A DNA stretch of 64,000 nucleotides from Starkeya sp. ORNL1 (GTDB taxonomy: Bacteria > Pseudomonadota > Alphaproteobacteria > Rhizobiales > Xanthobacteraceae). The notes beneath the pieces are model-generated. The model did no database searches and was not told the origin of the DNA. It saw nothing but the letters and a program-made list of their open reading frames with translations. Below are positions 17,197 through 27,928 of the stretch, piece by piece. The position numbers and the translations under genes were made by a program. The stretch covers positions 2,356,001 through 2,420,000 of the forward strand of contig NZ_CP048834.1 in assembly GCF_012971745.1 (NCBI RefSeq), read 5' to 3'. Each line of letters opens with the position of its first letter. The first letter of the stretch is position 1.

Positions 17197-17275
17197 GCTG
17201 GCGGGTGTAGCGTGGTGGAAACTCCATGCGGTCCGTCCTGCGGTCAGGCCAAAGGAGCATTTCAGGGAGGCGTTC

Positions 17276-18208
17276 GTGGTCAATCGTGCAGGTGAGATGG
17301 AAGTCTTCGTCCGGGCCGTCGAACTCGGCAGTTTCTCGGCGGCGGCGCGCAATCTTCAGCTCACGCCTTCCGCGATCAGCAAGCTCATCACGCGGATGGA
17401 GGACCGGCTCGGGGTGCGCCTGGTGCTGCGTTCCACGCGCAGCCTGCAATTGACCCCGGAGGGCGAAGCCTTGTTCGACCGGGCCTCGCGCATTGTCGGC
17501 GATATCGAGGAGGCGGAGCGGACGGTTTCCTCCGGTGCCGACCAGCCGCGCGGCCCGCTACGGGTGAACGCCAACATCCCGTTCGCCACGCACTGCGTCA
17601 TCCCGCTGGTGCCGGCCTTCCTGGCGCGCTACCCGGGCGTGACGCTGGACCTGTCGCTGACCGACTTCATGGTCGATCTGGTCGGCGAGCGCGCCGACGT
17701 CGCGATCCGCACCGGCGCGCTGCGCGATTCCAGCCTGAAGGCGCGCAAGCTGATCGAAAGCAGGCGCGTGGTGGCGGCGGCGCCGGCCTATCTCGCCCGG
17801 CACGGCGTGCCGGAGACGCCGGACGAGCTGGCGCGGCACAATTGCCAGAATTTCAATTTCCGCCGCAGCCTCGATGAATGGCCGTTCCTGGAGACGCCCG
17901 GCGAGGCCACGGCAAAGACAATCCGCACCATCCCGGTGACCGGGAACATGAAAGCCAACAATGGCGAGACCATGCGGCTCTTAGCGCTCGCCGGCGTCGG
18001 CATCGTGCGGCTGTCACGCTTCCATGTTGGTGGCGACCTCGCCGAGGGACGGCTGGTGCCGGTGCTGGAGGATTACAATCCCGGCGACGTGGAACCCGTC
18101 CACGCCGTCTATATCGGACACGAACACCTCTCGAACCGCATCCGTGCCTTCGTCGACTTCCTCGCCGAGCAACTCGCCAGCCGGCCTCACCCGGCGGCGG
18201 CGCTATAG
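17276..18208 (+). CDS. LysR-family regulator of the ABC-PRISE-OYE regulon
   Basis: The 310-aa protein has the N-terminal HTH (MEVFVRAVELGSFSAAARNLQLTPSAISKLITRME) and a LysR substrate domain. The GTG start is chosen for GGGAGG five bases upstream and normal family length. Its gene lies between the divergent SDR and the convergent Old Yellow Enzyme, overlapping the latter's 3' end by 22 bp. The matching boxes at 17180 and 26673 suggest it controls itself, the SDR and the long operon starting at 26501. The inducer is unknown. Confidence 0.9.
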   Translation: MVNRAGEMEVFVRAVELGSFSAAARNLQLTPSAISKLITRMEDRLGVRLVLRSTRSLQLTPEGEALFDRASRIVGDIEEAERTVSSGADQPRGPLRVNANIPFATHCVIPLVPAFLARYPGVTLDLSLTDFMVDLVGERADVAIRTGALRDSSLKARKLIESRRVVAAAPAYLARHGVPETPDELARHNCQNFNFRRSLDEWPFLETPGEATAKTIRTIPVTGNMKANNGETMRLLALAGVGIVRLSRFHVGGDLAEGRLVPVLEDYNPGDVEPVHAVYIGHEHLSNRIRAFVDFLAEQLASRPHPAAAL

Positions 18209-19311
18209 AAAGGATAGTCGTCATAGCCCTTGGCGCCACCGCCGAAGAAGGTCTTCGGGTCGGGCGGGTTCAAGGGCAACCCTTCCGCGATGCGCCGCGG
18301 CAGATCGGGATTGGCGAGGAAGGGGCGGCCGAAGGTCACGAGGTCGGCCAGTTCCTGTCGGATCAGCTCCTCGCCACGTTCCGCCGTGTAGCGGCCGGCG
18401 ACGATGATGGTGCGCGGGAAACGCCGTCGCAGTTCCTGCCGATAATCGAGCGGCACCACCGGCGCATCGTCCCAGTCGGCCTCGGCGATATGGAGATAGG
18501 CGACGCCGGCCTCGTGCAGCGCCTGCGCCGCGAGCAGGCTGGTGCCGATCATCTCGGGGTCTTCCATGTCCTGCAGCGTGACATGCGGCGAGAGCCGCAC
18601 CCCGACCCGCTCCGCGCCGGCCTCGGAGGACACCGCGGCGACCACCTCGGACAGGAAGCGCAGCCGTTTCTCCGGCGCGCCGCCATAGGCATCGGTGCGC
18701 TGGTTGCTGTTGGCGCGCAGGAACTGGTCGATCAGATAGCCATTGGCGCCGTGCAGCTCGACGCCGTCGAAGCCGGCGGCCATGGCGAGCGCGGCGGCGC
18801 GGCGGTAGTCATCGACGACGCGGGCGATCTCGCCGGTCTCCAGCGCCCGCGGCGTGCCGCAATCGAGGAAGCGCGGCGCGCCATCCGCGGGATCGATGAC
18901 ATAGACCCGCACGCCCTTCGGCGGCACCGCTGACGGCGCGACCGGCGCATCGCCGTCCGGCTGCAGGCTCGGATGCGAGATGCGCCCGACATGCCAGAGC
19001 TGGAGGAAAATCCGTCCGCCTGCTGCGTGAACGGCGTCCGTCACCAGCCGCCAGCCGTCGCGCTGGGCATCAGTGTGGATGCCCGGCGTCCAGGCATAGC
19101 CCTGCCCTTCCTGCGATATCTGCGTCGCCTCGGTGACGATGAGGCCGGCACTGGCGCGCTGGGCGTAGTAGCGGGCGTTCAGCTCGGTCGGGACATCGCC
19201 GGGCTGCGCCGAGCGCGAGCGCGTCATCGGCGCCATCACCAGGCGGTTCGGCAGTTCCAGCGGACCGAGCCGCCAGGGCGAGAACAAGGTCTTGGACGAG
19301 GGAGCGTTCAT
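18187..19311 (-). CDS. Old Yellow Enzyme, NADH:flavin oxidoreductase (NemA-like)
   Basis: The 374-aa FMN enzyme reduces the C=C bond of alpha,beta-unsaturated carbonyls or nitro compounds. It has FMN/fold motifs (LPNRLVMAPMTRSR, LQLWHVGRISHP), the substrate-anchoring His-x-x-Asn pair (GVELHGANGY) and GRPFLANPDLP in the phosphate-binding C-terminal part. It is the last gene of the operon, 14 bases after the cupin stop. Its 3' end overlaps the convergent LysR gene. Together with the PRISE reductase it points to enone substrates. Confidence 0.94.
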   Translation of the reverse strand: MNAPSSKTLFSPWRLGPLELPNRLVMAPMTRSRSAQPGDVPTELNARYYAQRASAGLIVTEATQISQEGQGYAWTPGIHTDAQRDGWRLVTDAVHAAGGRIFLQLWHVGRISHPSLQPDGDAPVAPSAVPPKGVRVYVIDPADGAPRFLDCGTPRALETGEIARVVDDYRRAAALAMAAGFDGVELHGANGYLIDQFLRANSNQRTDAYGGAPEKRLRFLSEVVAAVSSEAGAERVGVRLSPHVTLQDMEDPEMIGTSLLAAQALHEAGVAYLHIAEADWDDAPVVPLDYRQELRRRFPRTIIVAGRYTAERGEELIRQELADLVTFGRPFLANPDLPRRIAEGLPLNPPDPKTFFGGGAKGYDDYPFYSAAAG

Positions 19312-19325
19312 GACGGGGTTCCAGA

Positions 19326-19814
19326 TCAGAGGCGGATGGGCTCGTTGCGCTCGAAGCTCTGGCGCTCGCGGCGCACATGCTCGGGCACCGGGAGCGGCGG
19401 ATTGGCACTGTCCAGGAACTCGACGGTGGTGAAGGTGAGCTCGGTGTCGCCGACATTGGCGAGGTCGTGCACCATGAAGTCGCCGGGGCCGAAGGCCATG
19501 TGCCGGGTCAGGCCGGGCTCGTAGACGCTCTCGCCGATCCGGCCGTCGCCAAAATGCGAGACGGCGCGCCCGGTGCTGAGCGCGGTCCAGAAATAGTCGA
19601 GCACATGACGGTGGAAGCCGATGCGCTCGCCCGGCCGCAGCCGCAGCGACCAGACGCGCACGCGCTCGGTCTCAGAGACCAGCACGTGGCCGACGCAGCC
19701 ATTGAGCTGGTTGGTCTCGAACTCGGCGCGCAACACCGGGTCCCACCCTTCCGGCGCGGCGATCCGCCGGTCGGCGGATGGCACTCTCGCTTTCCGTATC
19801 CGCGTGTTCATCAT
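19326..19814 (-). CDS. Cupin-domain protein (ABC cassette copy)
   Basis: The 162-aa single cupin has motif 1 GERIGFHRHVLDYFWTAL (His68, His70) and motif 2 with HDLAN. The canonical motif-1 glutamate is absent (Tyr/Phe there), so the metal site would be all-histidine or altered. It shares the identical 18-residue motif-1 string with the cupin at 57719, showing they are paralogues. AGGAG precedes the ATG and the upstream SDR stop overlaps that ribosome-binding region. A catalytic role (isomerase, dioxygenase) or a sensor role is possible. Confidence 0.88.
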   Translation of the reverse strand: MMNTRIRKARVPSADRRIAAPEGWDPVLRAEFETNQLNGCVGHVLVSETERVRVWSLRLRPGERIGFHRHVLDYFWTALSTGRAVSHFGDGRIGESVYEPGLTRHMAFGPGDFMVHDLANVGDTELTFTTVEFLDSANPPLPVPEHVRRERQSFERNEPIRL

Positions 19815-19823
19815 GATCTCCTC

Positions 19824-20630
19824 TCACACCACCGGGATCACGCCGCCGTCGATGCCGAACTCCTCGCCGCTGATGAAGGAGGCGTGGTCGGAGACGAGGA
19901 AGGCGACGAGCGCGGCAACCTCCTCCGGCCGGCCGAGCCGGCCCGCCGGCAGTCGCGACTGTTTCAGGAAGATCTCCACCGCCTCCTCGCGCCCGGAGCC
20001 GTAGCTGGCGGCGAGCGAGTCGAGGAAGCCGCCCGGCCGGTCCCAAAGCGCGGTGCGGATATGGGCGGGCGAGACCACGTTGGAGCGCACGCCCCTGGGC
20101 GTGAATTCGCGGGCGAGGCATTTGGAGAGCATCAGCACCGCGGCCTTGGAGACGCTGTAGTCCGGCAGCAGCGGATGCGGCATGCGGCCGGCCTCCGAGC
20201 CGCAATGGATCAACACGCCCTTGCCGCGCGCGACCATGTGGCCGACCACGGCGCGGCTGGTGCGCACATAGCCCATCAGATTGAGCTCGATGGTGCGCGC
20301 CCAGTCTTCGTCGCTCGCCGCGGTGAAGCTCTCGCGCGCACCGGCGACACCGGCATTGTTGAACAGGATGTCGATGCTGCCGAAGCGCGCCAGCGCCACC
20401 TCGGCCAGCCGGTCGCCGGCGGCGGGATCGCGCAGGTCGATCCGCATCGGCTCGATCCGGTCGTCGGGTGCAAGGCCGGCGAATGCCTCCGGATCGAGAT
20501 CGGCGCCGACCACCCGCACGCCTTCGGCGATGAGCAGCCGCGCGGTCTCGTAGCCGATGCCGGCGCCGGCACCGGTGACGATCGCCACCCGGCCGGCAAG
20601 GCCGAGATCCATCTTCGCCGCCGCGCTCAC
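19824..20630 (-). CDS. Classical SDR oxidoreductase (ABC cassette copy)
   Basis: The 268-aa enzyme has TGAGAGIGYETA, an NNAG motif (FNNAGVAG) and YSVSK for catalysis, with Asp in VVGADLD indicating NAD(H). The start is GTG at 20630, which overlaps the stop of the PRISE gene as GTGA; ATG at 20612 is the alternative and lacks a ribosome-binding site. It lies between PRISE and cupin genes, the same partners as the SDR at 58150. It probably oxidises or reduces a hydroxyl made in the same pathway. Confidence 0.9.
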   Translation of the reverse strand: MSAAAKMDLGLAGRVAIVTGAGAGIGYETARLLIAEGVRVVGADLDPEAFAGLAPDDRIEPMRIDLRDPAAGDRLAEVALARFGSIDILFNNAGVAGARESFTAASDEDWARTIELNLMGYVRTSRAVVGHMVARGKGVLIHCGSEAGRMPHPLLPDYSVSKAAVLMLSKCLAREFTPRGVRSNVVSPAHIRTALWDRPGGFLDSLAASYGSGREEAVEIFLKQSRLPAGRLGRPEEVAALVAFLVSDHASFISGEEFGIDGGVIPVV

Positions 20631-21697
20631 GGGATCACCCGTTCCTGGCGGAGCTGGTCGAACAGGTCGGTGAAGGAGCGTTCGGTGTCCTGCCAGCCGA
20701 GGAAGCCGAGCCGCCGGCTCTTGTTCATGTCGTTGACGCACTCGATCGGCCGGCCGAGATCGGCATCGGTGTGCCAGGCCGAGGCCAGCCGCTCGAGCCG
20801 GTTCGGCTGCAGCCCATGCGCTGCGACCAGGCGATCCCACACCGCGTCGTCGCCCTTCATCTGCCGCTCGAGCGGCACCGCTTCGCCGGGATAAGGCGCC
20901 ACTTCGAGCCCGAAATAATCGGCGATCACGCCCCACATGCGCTTCCAGCGGAAGATGTCGCCATTGGCGACATTGAACGCCTCGTTGCGCGCGGCCGGCG
21001 TGGTCGAGGCCCAGGCGACATGCCTTGCCAACAGCCGCGCATCGGTCACGTCGGCGATGGCGCCATGCTGGGTCGGCGAGCCGGGGAACAGGAAGGGACG
21101 GCCGGTGGCCTTGCAGAGGCTGGCATATGCGGCGAGCGTGACGCCGATATTCATCGCATTGCCCACGGCATAGCCGACAATGGTGTGCGGGCGGTGGACG
21201 CTCCAGCCGAAGCCGTGTCGGGCCGCGGCCTCGAACACGATGTCCTCCTGCACATAGTAGAAATTCTCGATCGGCAGCCGCGGCTGGTCCTCGCGGAACG
21301 GCGTCTCCGGCGTGTTGCGGGCGTACATCTCGAACGGGCCGAGATAGTTCTTGGTGCCGGTGACCAGCGCGACGTGGCGCACATTCGATCCGCCTGCGGT
21401 GACGGCATCGAGCACGTTGCGCACCATGGCGCCATTGACCCGGCAGTTCTCGGTCTCGGTCTGCATCCGCGTCCAGGTGCACAGGAACACGTGCGTCGGC
21501 TTGAGGTCGGCGAGCGCGGCACGCGTGGCGGCGGCGTCGAGCACGTCGACAGCGACCGGCTTCACCTGCGACAGGCCCTGCGGCGGATTGCGGGAGATGC
21601 CGTGGATCTCCCAATCGCCCTCGGCGACAAGGTGGCGGGCGAGATTGTTGCCGACGATGCCGGTGACGCCGACGATGAGCGCGCGTTTCTCGTACAT
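20627..21697 (-). CDS. PRISE-type SDR, progesterone 5-beta-reductase/iridoid synthase-like (ABC cassette copy)
   Basis: The 356-aa protein begins with an atypical cofactor motif (IVGVTGIVGNNLARHL). It has the PRISE catalytic pair: Lys116 in TGTKNYLG and Tyr147/148 in NFYYVQED, spaced as in plant progesterone 5-beta-reductase and iridoid synthase. These enzymes reduce 1,4-enones with NADPH. AAAGGA eight bases upstream supports the ATG at 21697. A paralogue with the same motifs lies at 56304. It follows the second ABC permease by 90 bases, in the same direction. Confidence 0.9.
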   Translation of the reverse strand: MYEKRALIVGVTGIVGNNLARHLVAEGDWEIHGISRNPPQGLSQVKPVAVDVLDAAATRAALADLKPTHVFLCTWTRMQTETENCRVNGAMVRNVLDAVTAGGSNVRHVALVTGTKNYLGPFEMYARNTPETPFREDQPRLPIENFYYVQEDIVFEAAARHGFGWSVHRPHTIVGYAVGNAMNIGVTLAAYASLCKATGRPFLFPGSPTQHGAIADVTDARLLARHVAWASTTPAARNEAFNVANGDIFRWKRMWGVIADYFGLEVAPYPGEAVPLERQMKGDDAVWDRLVAAHGLQPNRLERLASAWHTDADLGRPIECVNDMNKSRRLGFLGWQDTERSFTDLFDQLRQERVIP

Positions 21698-21787
21698 AGT
21701 GTTGTTCCTTTCAGCGGCAGCACGGTGCCGTTCGGCCCAGCGATGGGCCGTCAATGATTCCGGTTCGGTTGGGTGTGGGATGGTCGG

Positions 21788-22768
21788 TCAGCTGCGCTCG
21801 GCGGTCGCCCTCCGGCTGTAGTATCCGACCATGGCGATGATCACCGCGCCGTAGGCGATCTGCTTGAACGCCTCGGCGATCTGCATGACCGAGAGCATGC
21901 TGGTGATGAGGGTGATGAGCAGCACGCCCGCGACCGTGCCCGCATAGGAGCCGCGCCCGCCGAGGATACTGGTGCCGCCCAGCACCACGGCGGCGATCCC
22001 CGGCAACAGGTAGGGATCGCCCATGTTCTGGTAGGCCTGGTTGGCGTATCCGGCGAGCAGCATGCCGGCGGTGGCGCTCGACAGGCCCGACAGCACGAAG
22101 GCGCCGGCAATGGTCTTGCGGGTGTCGATGCCGGAGAGATACGCCGCGCCCTCGCGGGTGCCGACGGCGTAGAGATAGCGCCCCATCAGCGTGCGGCGGA
22201 GCATGAGGACCACGGCGACCGACAGCACCAGCCAGACCAGCACGGCGTTCGGTACCACTCCGAAGCTGCGGCCACCGCCGAGCAGCGCCATCAGCACTGA
22301 GGGCCGGCTGCCGGAGGCGTAGAGCCCGGCATGGAACACGCAGACGCCGAGCACGATCGTGTTCACCGCCAGCGTCCAGATCATCGAGGGGATGCGCAGA
22401 TAGGCGACGCCGATGCCGTTGACGAGGCCGATGACGCCGCCAATGGCGAGGCCGACCACCACACCCAGTTCGCCCCACGGCGCGCCATGGGCCAAAGCGA
22501 CGAAAGCGGTGGAGAAGGTCGCCGAGGCGGACAGCGTCCACGGCACCGACAGGTCGATGTGGCCGGTCAGGATCACCATCATGGCGCCGATGGCGACGAT
22601 GCCGAGGAAGGCGCCGTTCTGCAGCTGCTGCAGCAGATAGGTCGGCGAGAAGAACTGGTTGTAGAAGGCGCCGCCGACCAGCAGCAGGGTGGCGAGCACC
22701 AGCACGATGGCGCGGGTCGGGCCATCCGGCAGAGCGGGGCGCGCGAGCTGGAATGTGAGCGCTTTCAC
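21788..22768 (-). CDS. ABC transporter permease 2 (RbsC-type)
   Basis: The 326-aa inner-membrane permease has multiple hydrophobic spans, the family motif GHIDLSVPWTLSAS and LGGTSILGGRGSYAGT. GTG at 22768 is the start: it overlaps the stop of the first permease (GTGA) and has GGAG eight bases upstream. The paired RbsC-type permeases, one RbsA-type ATPase and one binding protein form a CUT2-class importer. Family members carry sugars, but CUT2 systems also import other small polar ligands such as autoinducer-2. Confidence 0.93.
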   Translation of the reverse strand: MKALTFQLARPALPDGPTRAIVLVLATLLLVGGAFYNQFFSPTYLLQQLQNGAFLGIVAIGAMMVILTGHIDLSVPWTLSASATFSTAFVALAHGAPWGELGVVVGLAIGGVIGLVNGIGVAYLRIPSMIWTLAVNTIVLGVCVFHAGLYASGSRPSVLMALLGGGRSFGVVPNAVLVWLVLSVAVVLMLRRTLMGRYLYAVGTREGAAYLSGIDTRKTIAGAFVLSGLSSATAGMLLAGYANQAYQNMGDPYLLPGIAAVVLGGTSILGGRGSYAGTVAGVLLITLITSMLSVMQIAEAFKQIAYGAVIIAMVGYYSRRATAERS

Positions 22769-23750
22769 CGGAACATCTCCAGGCGGTTGCGGACCTTCAG
22801 GAGCCGCAGCGCACCCAGCGCGACGGCGGCGAGCAGCACGGCGCCCTCGAACAGCGGCTGCGCCATGGGATTGATGCCGGCGAAGAACATCAGGCTGCCG
22901 ATGGTGCGCAGGATCAGTGCGCCGGCGATGGTGCCGGCGACACTGCCGGCGCCGCCCACCAGCGAGGTGCCGCCGAGCACCACCGCGGCCACCGAGTTCA
23001 GCGTGTAGGAGCCGCCGATCGCCGGATCGCCGCTCAGGGTCTGGAAGCCGAGGAACAGCCCACCGAAGGCGGCGAACACCCCGGCCAGCGCATAGGCGGC
23101 GATCTTGGCGCGATCGATCGGCAGGCCCGACATATAGGCCGCGGTTTCCGCCGAGCCGGCAGCGAAGATGGAGCGGCCGAGCAGCGAGGCGCGCACCGGC
23201 CCCCAGACCAGTACGACGAGCCCGGCCAGCAGCACCAGCGAGATCGGGATCATGCCGATGGAGCCGGTGGTGAGATCGCTGAGGGTCTCGTCGATGGCGC
23301 CGCCGGGTGTCGGCCGGATCAGCAGCGCGAGGCCGGAGAAGACGGCGCCGGTCGCCAGCGTGGCGACGATCGGCTGGATGCGGGCCTTGACGATAATGAG
23401 GCCGTTCACCGCGCCGCAGGCCGCGCCGAGCAGCACCACGGCGACGACGCCGAACGCGACCTCGGCGGGGCTGCCGTTCACCAGAGCGGAGGCCGCGCAA
23501 TTGGTCAGCGCCATGATGCCGCCGATCGACAGGTCGATGCCGCGGGTCAGCACGACGATGGTCTGGCCGACCGCGACGAAGGCCAGCGCGACGCCCTGGT
23601 TGGCCCAGGCGGAGATGACGCCCGGGCTGGCGCCGCGCGGATGGATCGACAGGAAGACGAACAGCAGCGCGAGCAGCAGCGCCCATGCCGCCAGCGCCCG
23701 GCCATTGTGGCGCGCGGCGATCATGAAGGGCGAGTGCTGGAGGAGAGCGA

Positions 23751-23754
<4 letters not shown>
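22765..23754 (-). CDS. ABC transporter permease 1 (RbsC-type)
   Basis: The 329-aa permease has about eight to ten hydrophobic segments, the conserved GIDLSIGGIMALTN segment and LGGTSLVGGAGSVAGT. Its start overlaps the ATPase stop by four bases (ATGA), so it is translationally coupled. It is similar to, but clearly distinct from, permease 2, suggesting a heterodimeric channel. Confidence 0.93.
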
Positions 23755-25310
<1,556 letters not shown>

Positions 25311-25348
25311 TGCCGATCTTCCCTGTGCAATCCGATCCGGAAAGGAAC

Positions 25349-25366
25349 GGCGGCCCGCGGGCCGCC
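25349..25366 (-). terminator. 18-bp perfect palindrome between binding-protein and ATPase genes
   Basis: GGCGGCCCGCGGGCCGCC is its own reverse complement and can form a very stable stem in the mRNA. No T-run follows. Such intercistronic stems after a binding-protein gene commonly protect the upstream message or attenuate, giving more binding protein than ATPase. Confidence 0.5.
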
Positions 25367-25382
25367 GCCAGGCTCAGGAGGA

Positions 25383-26501
25383 TCAGTTGTTGTCGGGGGT
25401 CTGGCGGATCAGTTCTTCGGGCGCGAACACCATGTCCTTGCCGCACACCGCATAGCCGGAGACGGTCTCGTAAGTGTCCGGCATGTTGGGGAAGTAGTTC
25501 ACGCCGGGCTTCATGTCGGCGGTGCGCACGTTCGGGGTCGGCAGGTTCACCAGGCCGGGCAGAGACTCGCCTTTCAGCAGCGCGATGGCGGCGCGCACCG
25601 CGACCGGCCCCTGCCCCGGCGAGGTCGAGACCGAAATGCCGGGAATGCCGTTCTCGGCGAGCGCGCGGACGAAGCCGTTCTCGGCATCGCCGCCGACCGG
25701 GATCTTCGGATGCCCGGCGGCCGCCAGCGCATTGGTCACGCCGCGGCAGCCATGCTGGCAGACCACGGCGTCGAAATGGCCGTGGACGGCGAGCGCGTCG
25801 GAGACCACCTTCTGCACCGTGCCGGTGTCCCAATTGCCGACGACTTCCACCACCTTGATGTCGGGATACTTCTCGATCACCTGGCGGAAGCCGAGATGGC
25901 GGTCACGGTCGGTCGAATTGCCGGCAATGCCGCGCACTTCCAGCACCACGCCCTTCTTCACCGGCATCTGGTCGATCACCGCCTGGGTCTTGATGGCGCC
26001 TTCGAACTCGATCCAGTCCGGTGTGATGCGCAGCACGTCGGGGCTGTCGACCGGATTGTCGAACGAGACCAGCACGGTGCCGGCCTTGCGGGCCCGCTTG
26101 ATGACGGCGTCGAAGGCCTTCGGATTGACGGCTATGAAGGCGACGGCGTCGAAGCCGGCCTGGATGAAATTATCGATGGCGGCGATCTGGGCGGCGACAT
26201 CGGGTCCGGTGCTGACGATCTTCAGCTCGGCAATGTCCCTGGCATTCTCGGGCCGCGACGCCCACGCCTTGACCGACTGGATCATCTGCATGCGCCAGGG
26301 AATTCCGGTGTGGCCATTGGCAACGGCGATCCGATACGGGCCGTTGCGCGGCTCGAACTTCATGACGGCCGAGGAGCCGACCGCCGGCTTGTAGCAATCC
26401 GGCATGAAGGTTCCGGCAAGCGCCGGCGTAGAAGCGGCGACGAGCGCGGCGAGGCTGAGGGCCGCCAGCGGGCGGCGCAGCAGGCGTGTCCTGTGAAGCA
26501 T
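25383..26501 (-). CDS. Periplasmic substrate-binding protein of the ABC importer
   Basis: The 372-aa protein has a signal peptide (MLHRTRLLRRPLAALSLAAL, cleaved after STPALA) and a Peripla_BP_4 (RbsB-like) fold: an N-terminal IAVANGHTGIPWRMQM, and hinge-like segments VAFIAVNPKAFDAVI and VVCQHGCRGVTNALAAAGH. It would capture the substrate for the two permeases. Two cysteine pairs may form disulfides. It is the first gene of the operon; the LysR-type box lies about 170-190 bases upstream of its start. Confidence 0.93.
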   Translation of the reverse strand: MLHRTRLLRRPLAALSLAALVAASTPALAGTFMPDCYKPAVGSSAVMKFEPRNGPYRIAVANGHTGIPWRMQMIQSVKAWASRPENARDIAELKIVSTGPDVAAQIAAIDNFIQAGFDAVAFIAVNPKAFDAVIKRARKAGTVLVSFDNPVDSPDVLRITPDWIEFEGAIKTQAVIDQMPVKKGVVLEVRGIAGNSTDRDRHLGFRQVIEKYPDIKVVEVVGNWDTGTVQKVVSDALAVHGHFDAVVCQHGCRGVTNALAAAGHPKIPVGGDAENGFVRALAENGIPGISVSTSPGQGPVAVRAAIALLKGESLPGLVNLPTPNVRTADMKPGVNYFPNMPDTYETVSGYAVCGKDMVFAPEELIRQTPDNN

Positions 26502-26672
26502 GATCGTTTCCCCTGGCTTCAAAGCCGCTCTTTGCACCGGCGAACCCATGTCGCAGGTGTTGGCGTGAGCGATGGCCAGGCGGATCGAAGCAAGCTCGCT
26601 CGCCGTCTCTGGCTGGCGAGGATGATGATCAAGGCGGGATTGCGCGACTATCCGGCTGTCGAGCAAACCACT

Positions 26673-26689
26673 TGTGAGCTTTTTTCACA
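26673..26689. promoter_or_regulatory. LysR-type box TGTGA-N7-TCACA (copy 2)
   Basis: The inverted repeat TGTGAGCTTTTTTCACA has the same arms and spacing as 17180-17196, with the same flanking CTT before and G after, and the T-N11-A core. It lies upstream of the binding-protein gene and close to the 3' end of the small secreted protein gene. Activation of the ABC-PRISE-OYE operon by the LysR at 17276 is inferred. Confidence 0.65.
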
Positions 26690-26705
26690 GGGAAGAGCGC
26701 GCCTC

Positions 26706-27014
26706 CTACGACCCCGCCGGCACGTACAGGCAGATCGTGCCGGCATCCGGGAAGCCATAGAACGAGCAGCGGTGCATCCCGCTGTCGCCGGACGGCTTGA
26801 TGCGCCGATCGGTATAGGGAATCGTCTCGCCGGAGGCAGGGACGCGATAGCCGCGCGGTGTTTCCACCACCTCGCCCGGAGCAACCGGATGACAGTCCTG
26901 GGTGTCGCAGCAGGATGCGCTGTAAGACCAGCCGCTCGGCGCGTCGTGAGCGACCGCCGGGGTGCAGATGAGGGCGACCAGCAAGGCGCCCAGTGAAACG
27001 CGCAGCGGCATCAT
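26706..27014 (-). CDS. Small exported cysteine-rich protein of unknown function
   Basis: The 102-aa protein has a signal peptide (MMPLRVSLGALLVALICTPAVAHD) and a mature part with the pattern SGWSYSASCCDTQDCHPV, followed by two more cysteines (MHRCSFYG, TICLYVP). Five or six cysteines in 80 residues suggest periplasmic disulfides or metal binding. This kind of protein recurs in Hyphomicrobiales without assigned function. It reads towards the ABC operon promoter region but is probably a separate unit. Confidence 0.8.
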   Translation of the reverse strand: MMPLRVSLGALLVALICTPAVAHDAPSGWSYSASCCDTQDCHPVAPGEVVETPRGYRVPASGETIPYTDRRIKPSGDSGMHRCSFYGFPDAGTICLYVPAGS

Positions 27015-27118
27015 CGCCTAGCCAAGTTAGGCTAGTAAGCAAAGCCGGCAAGAGAGCGCGCAAGCAAGCCAGTTCAAAATGCCGAGACGCGACGCAACGA
27101 CAACCTGTCGATGATCGT

Positions 27119-27151
27119 GGAAGGCGGCGGCATCATTGCCCGCCGCCTTCC
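27119..27151 (-). terminator. 12-bp hairpin after the GST gene
   Basis: GGAAGGCGGCGG (27119-27130) pairs perfectly with CCGCCGCCTTCC (27140-27151) across a 9-base loop, starting 8 bases after the GST stop codon. No T-run follows, so it is a terminator or mRNA-stabilising hairpin. Confidence 0.55.
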
Positions 27152-27159
27152 AGGAACCC

Positions 27160-27882
27160 CTAATCCGGCACCGGCAGCGCACGCTGATTATAGAGGATCT
27201 TGCGGATGCGGGCCTGCTCCTCCGCCGAAAGCGTTGATGTGTCGGTGGAAAGTTCGGCGCCGACCGCGAGGCCGCGCTGCACGCCCGGGCGCGCGCCGAC
27301 CTCCTCGAACCACCGCTTGAAGTGCTTGAACTCGTTTATGTCCTGGCCCTGCCCCTGCCAGTTCACGGTCCAGGGATAGCTGACGATGTCGGCAATGGTG
27401 AATTCGTCACCGGCAATATAGCGCCGGTCGCGCAGCCGCATATTGAGCACGCCGTAAAGCCGGTTGGCCTCGTCGGTGAAGCGGCGCACCGCATAGGACT
27501 GGTCGCCCTCGCGATCGGCGAGCCGGCGGAAATGGCCGACCTCGCCGAGCTTCGGACCCTGGTTCGCCATCTGCCAGATCACCCATTGGGTGACCTCGTA
27601 TTTGGCGCGCAGCTCCTGCGGCCAGAACTTGCCGGTCTTCTCGGCGAGATAGAACAGGATTGCGCCGGATTCGAACACGCTGAGCGGCGCACCGCCGTCG
27701 CTTGGCGCGTGGTCGACGATGGCCGGCATGCGATGATTGGGATTGAGCTTCAGATATTCCGGCGTGAACTGGTCGCCGCGCCCGATATTCACCGGCACCA
27801 GCCGATACGGCGTCCCGGCCTCCTCCAGGAAGATCGAGACCTTCTTGCCGTTCGGCGTCGGCCAAAAATGCAGATCAATCAT
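27160..27882 (-). CDS. Glutathione S-transferase family protein (YfcG-like)
   Basis: The 240-aa protein has a thioredoxin-fold N-terminal domain with Thr9 and Asn11 in TPNGKK, the residues that contact glutathione in Nu-class YfcG/YghU. It also has the ESGAI motif (FESGAILFYLAEK) that binds the gamma-glutamyl group. The C-terminal helical domain has ADIVSYPW, the typical capping Asp. Disulfide-bond oxidoreductase activity fits this class better than conjugation. Confidence 0.92.
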   Translation of the reverse strand: MIDLHFWPTPNGKKVSIFLEEAGTPYRLVPVNIGRGDQFTPEYLKLNPNHRMPAIVDHAPSDGGAPLSVFESGAILFYLAEKTGKFWPQELRAKYEVTQWVIWQMANQGPKLGEVGHFRRLADREGDQSYAVRRFTDEANRLYGVLNMRLRDRRYIAGDEFTIADIVSYPWTVNWQGQGQDINEFKHFKRWFEEVGARPGVQRGLAVGAELSTDTSTLSAEEQARIRKILYNQRALPVPD

Positions 27883-27928
27883 GTGCGATCCGTTCGTTCG
27901 TTGAGGGCGTATTCGCGCCCGGTTTGCG

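Noticed and set aside
19824..21614. 596-codon frame spanning the SDR and part of the PRISE gene
   Set aside because: Only its last 268 codons are SDR. The first part is an out-of-frame reading of the PRISE gene, so it is not a natural fusion.
21788..23686. 632-codon frame spanning both ABC permeases
   Set aside because: The N-terminal half is an out-of-frame reading of permease 1; the real genes overlap by GTGA, so there is no fused permease.
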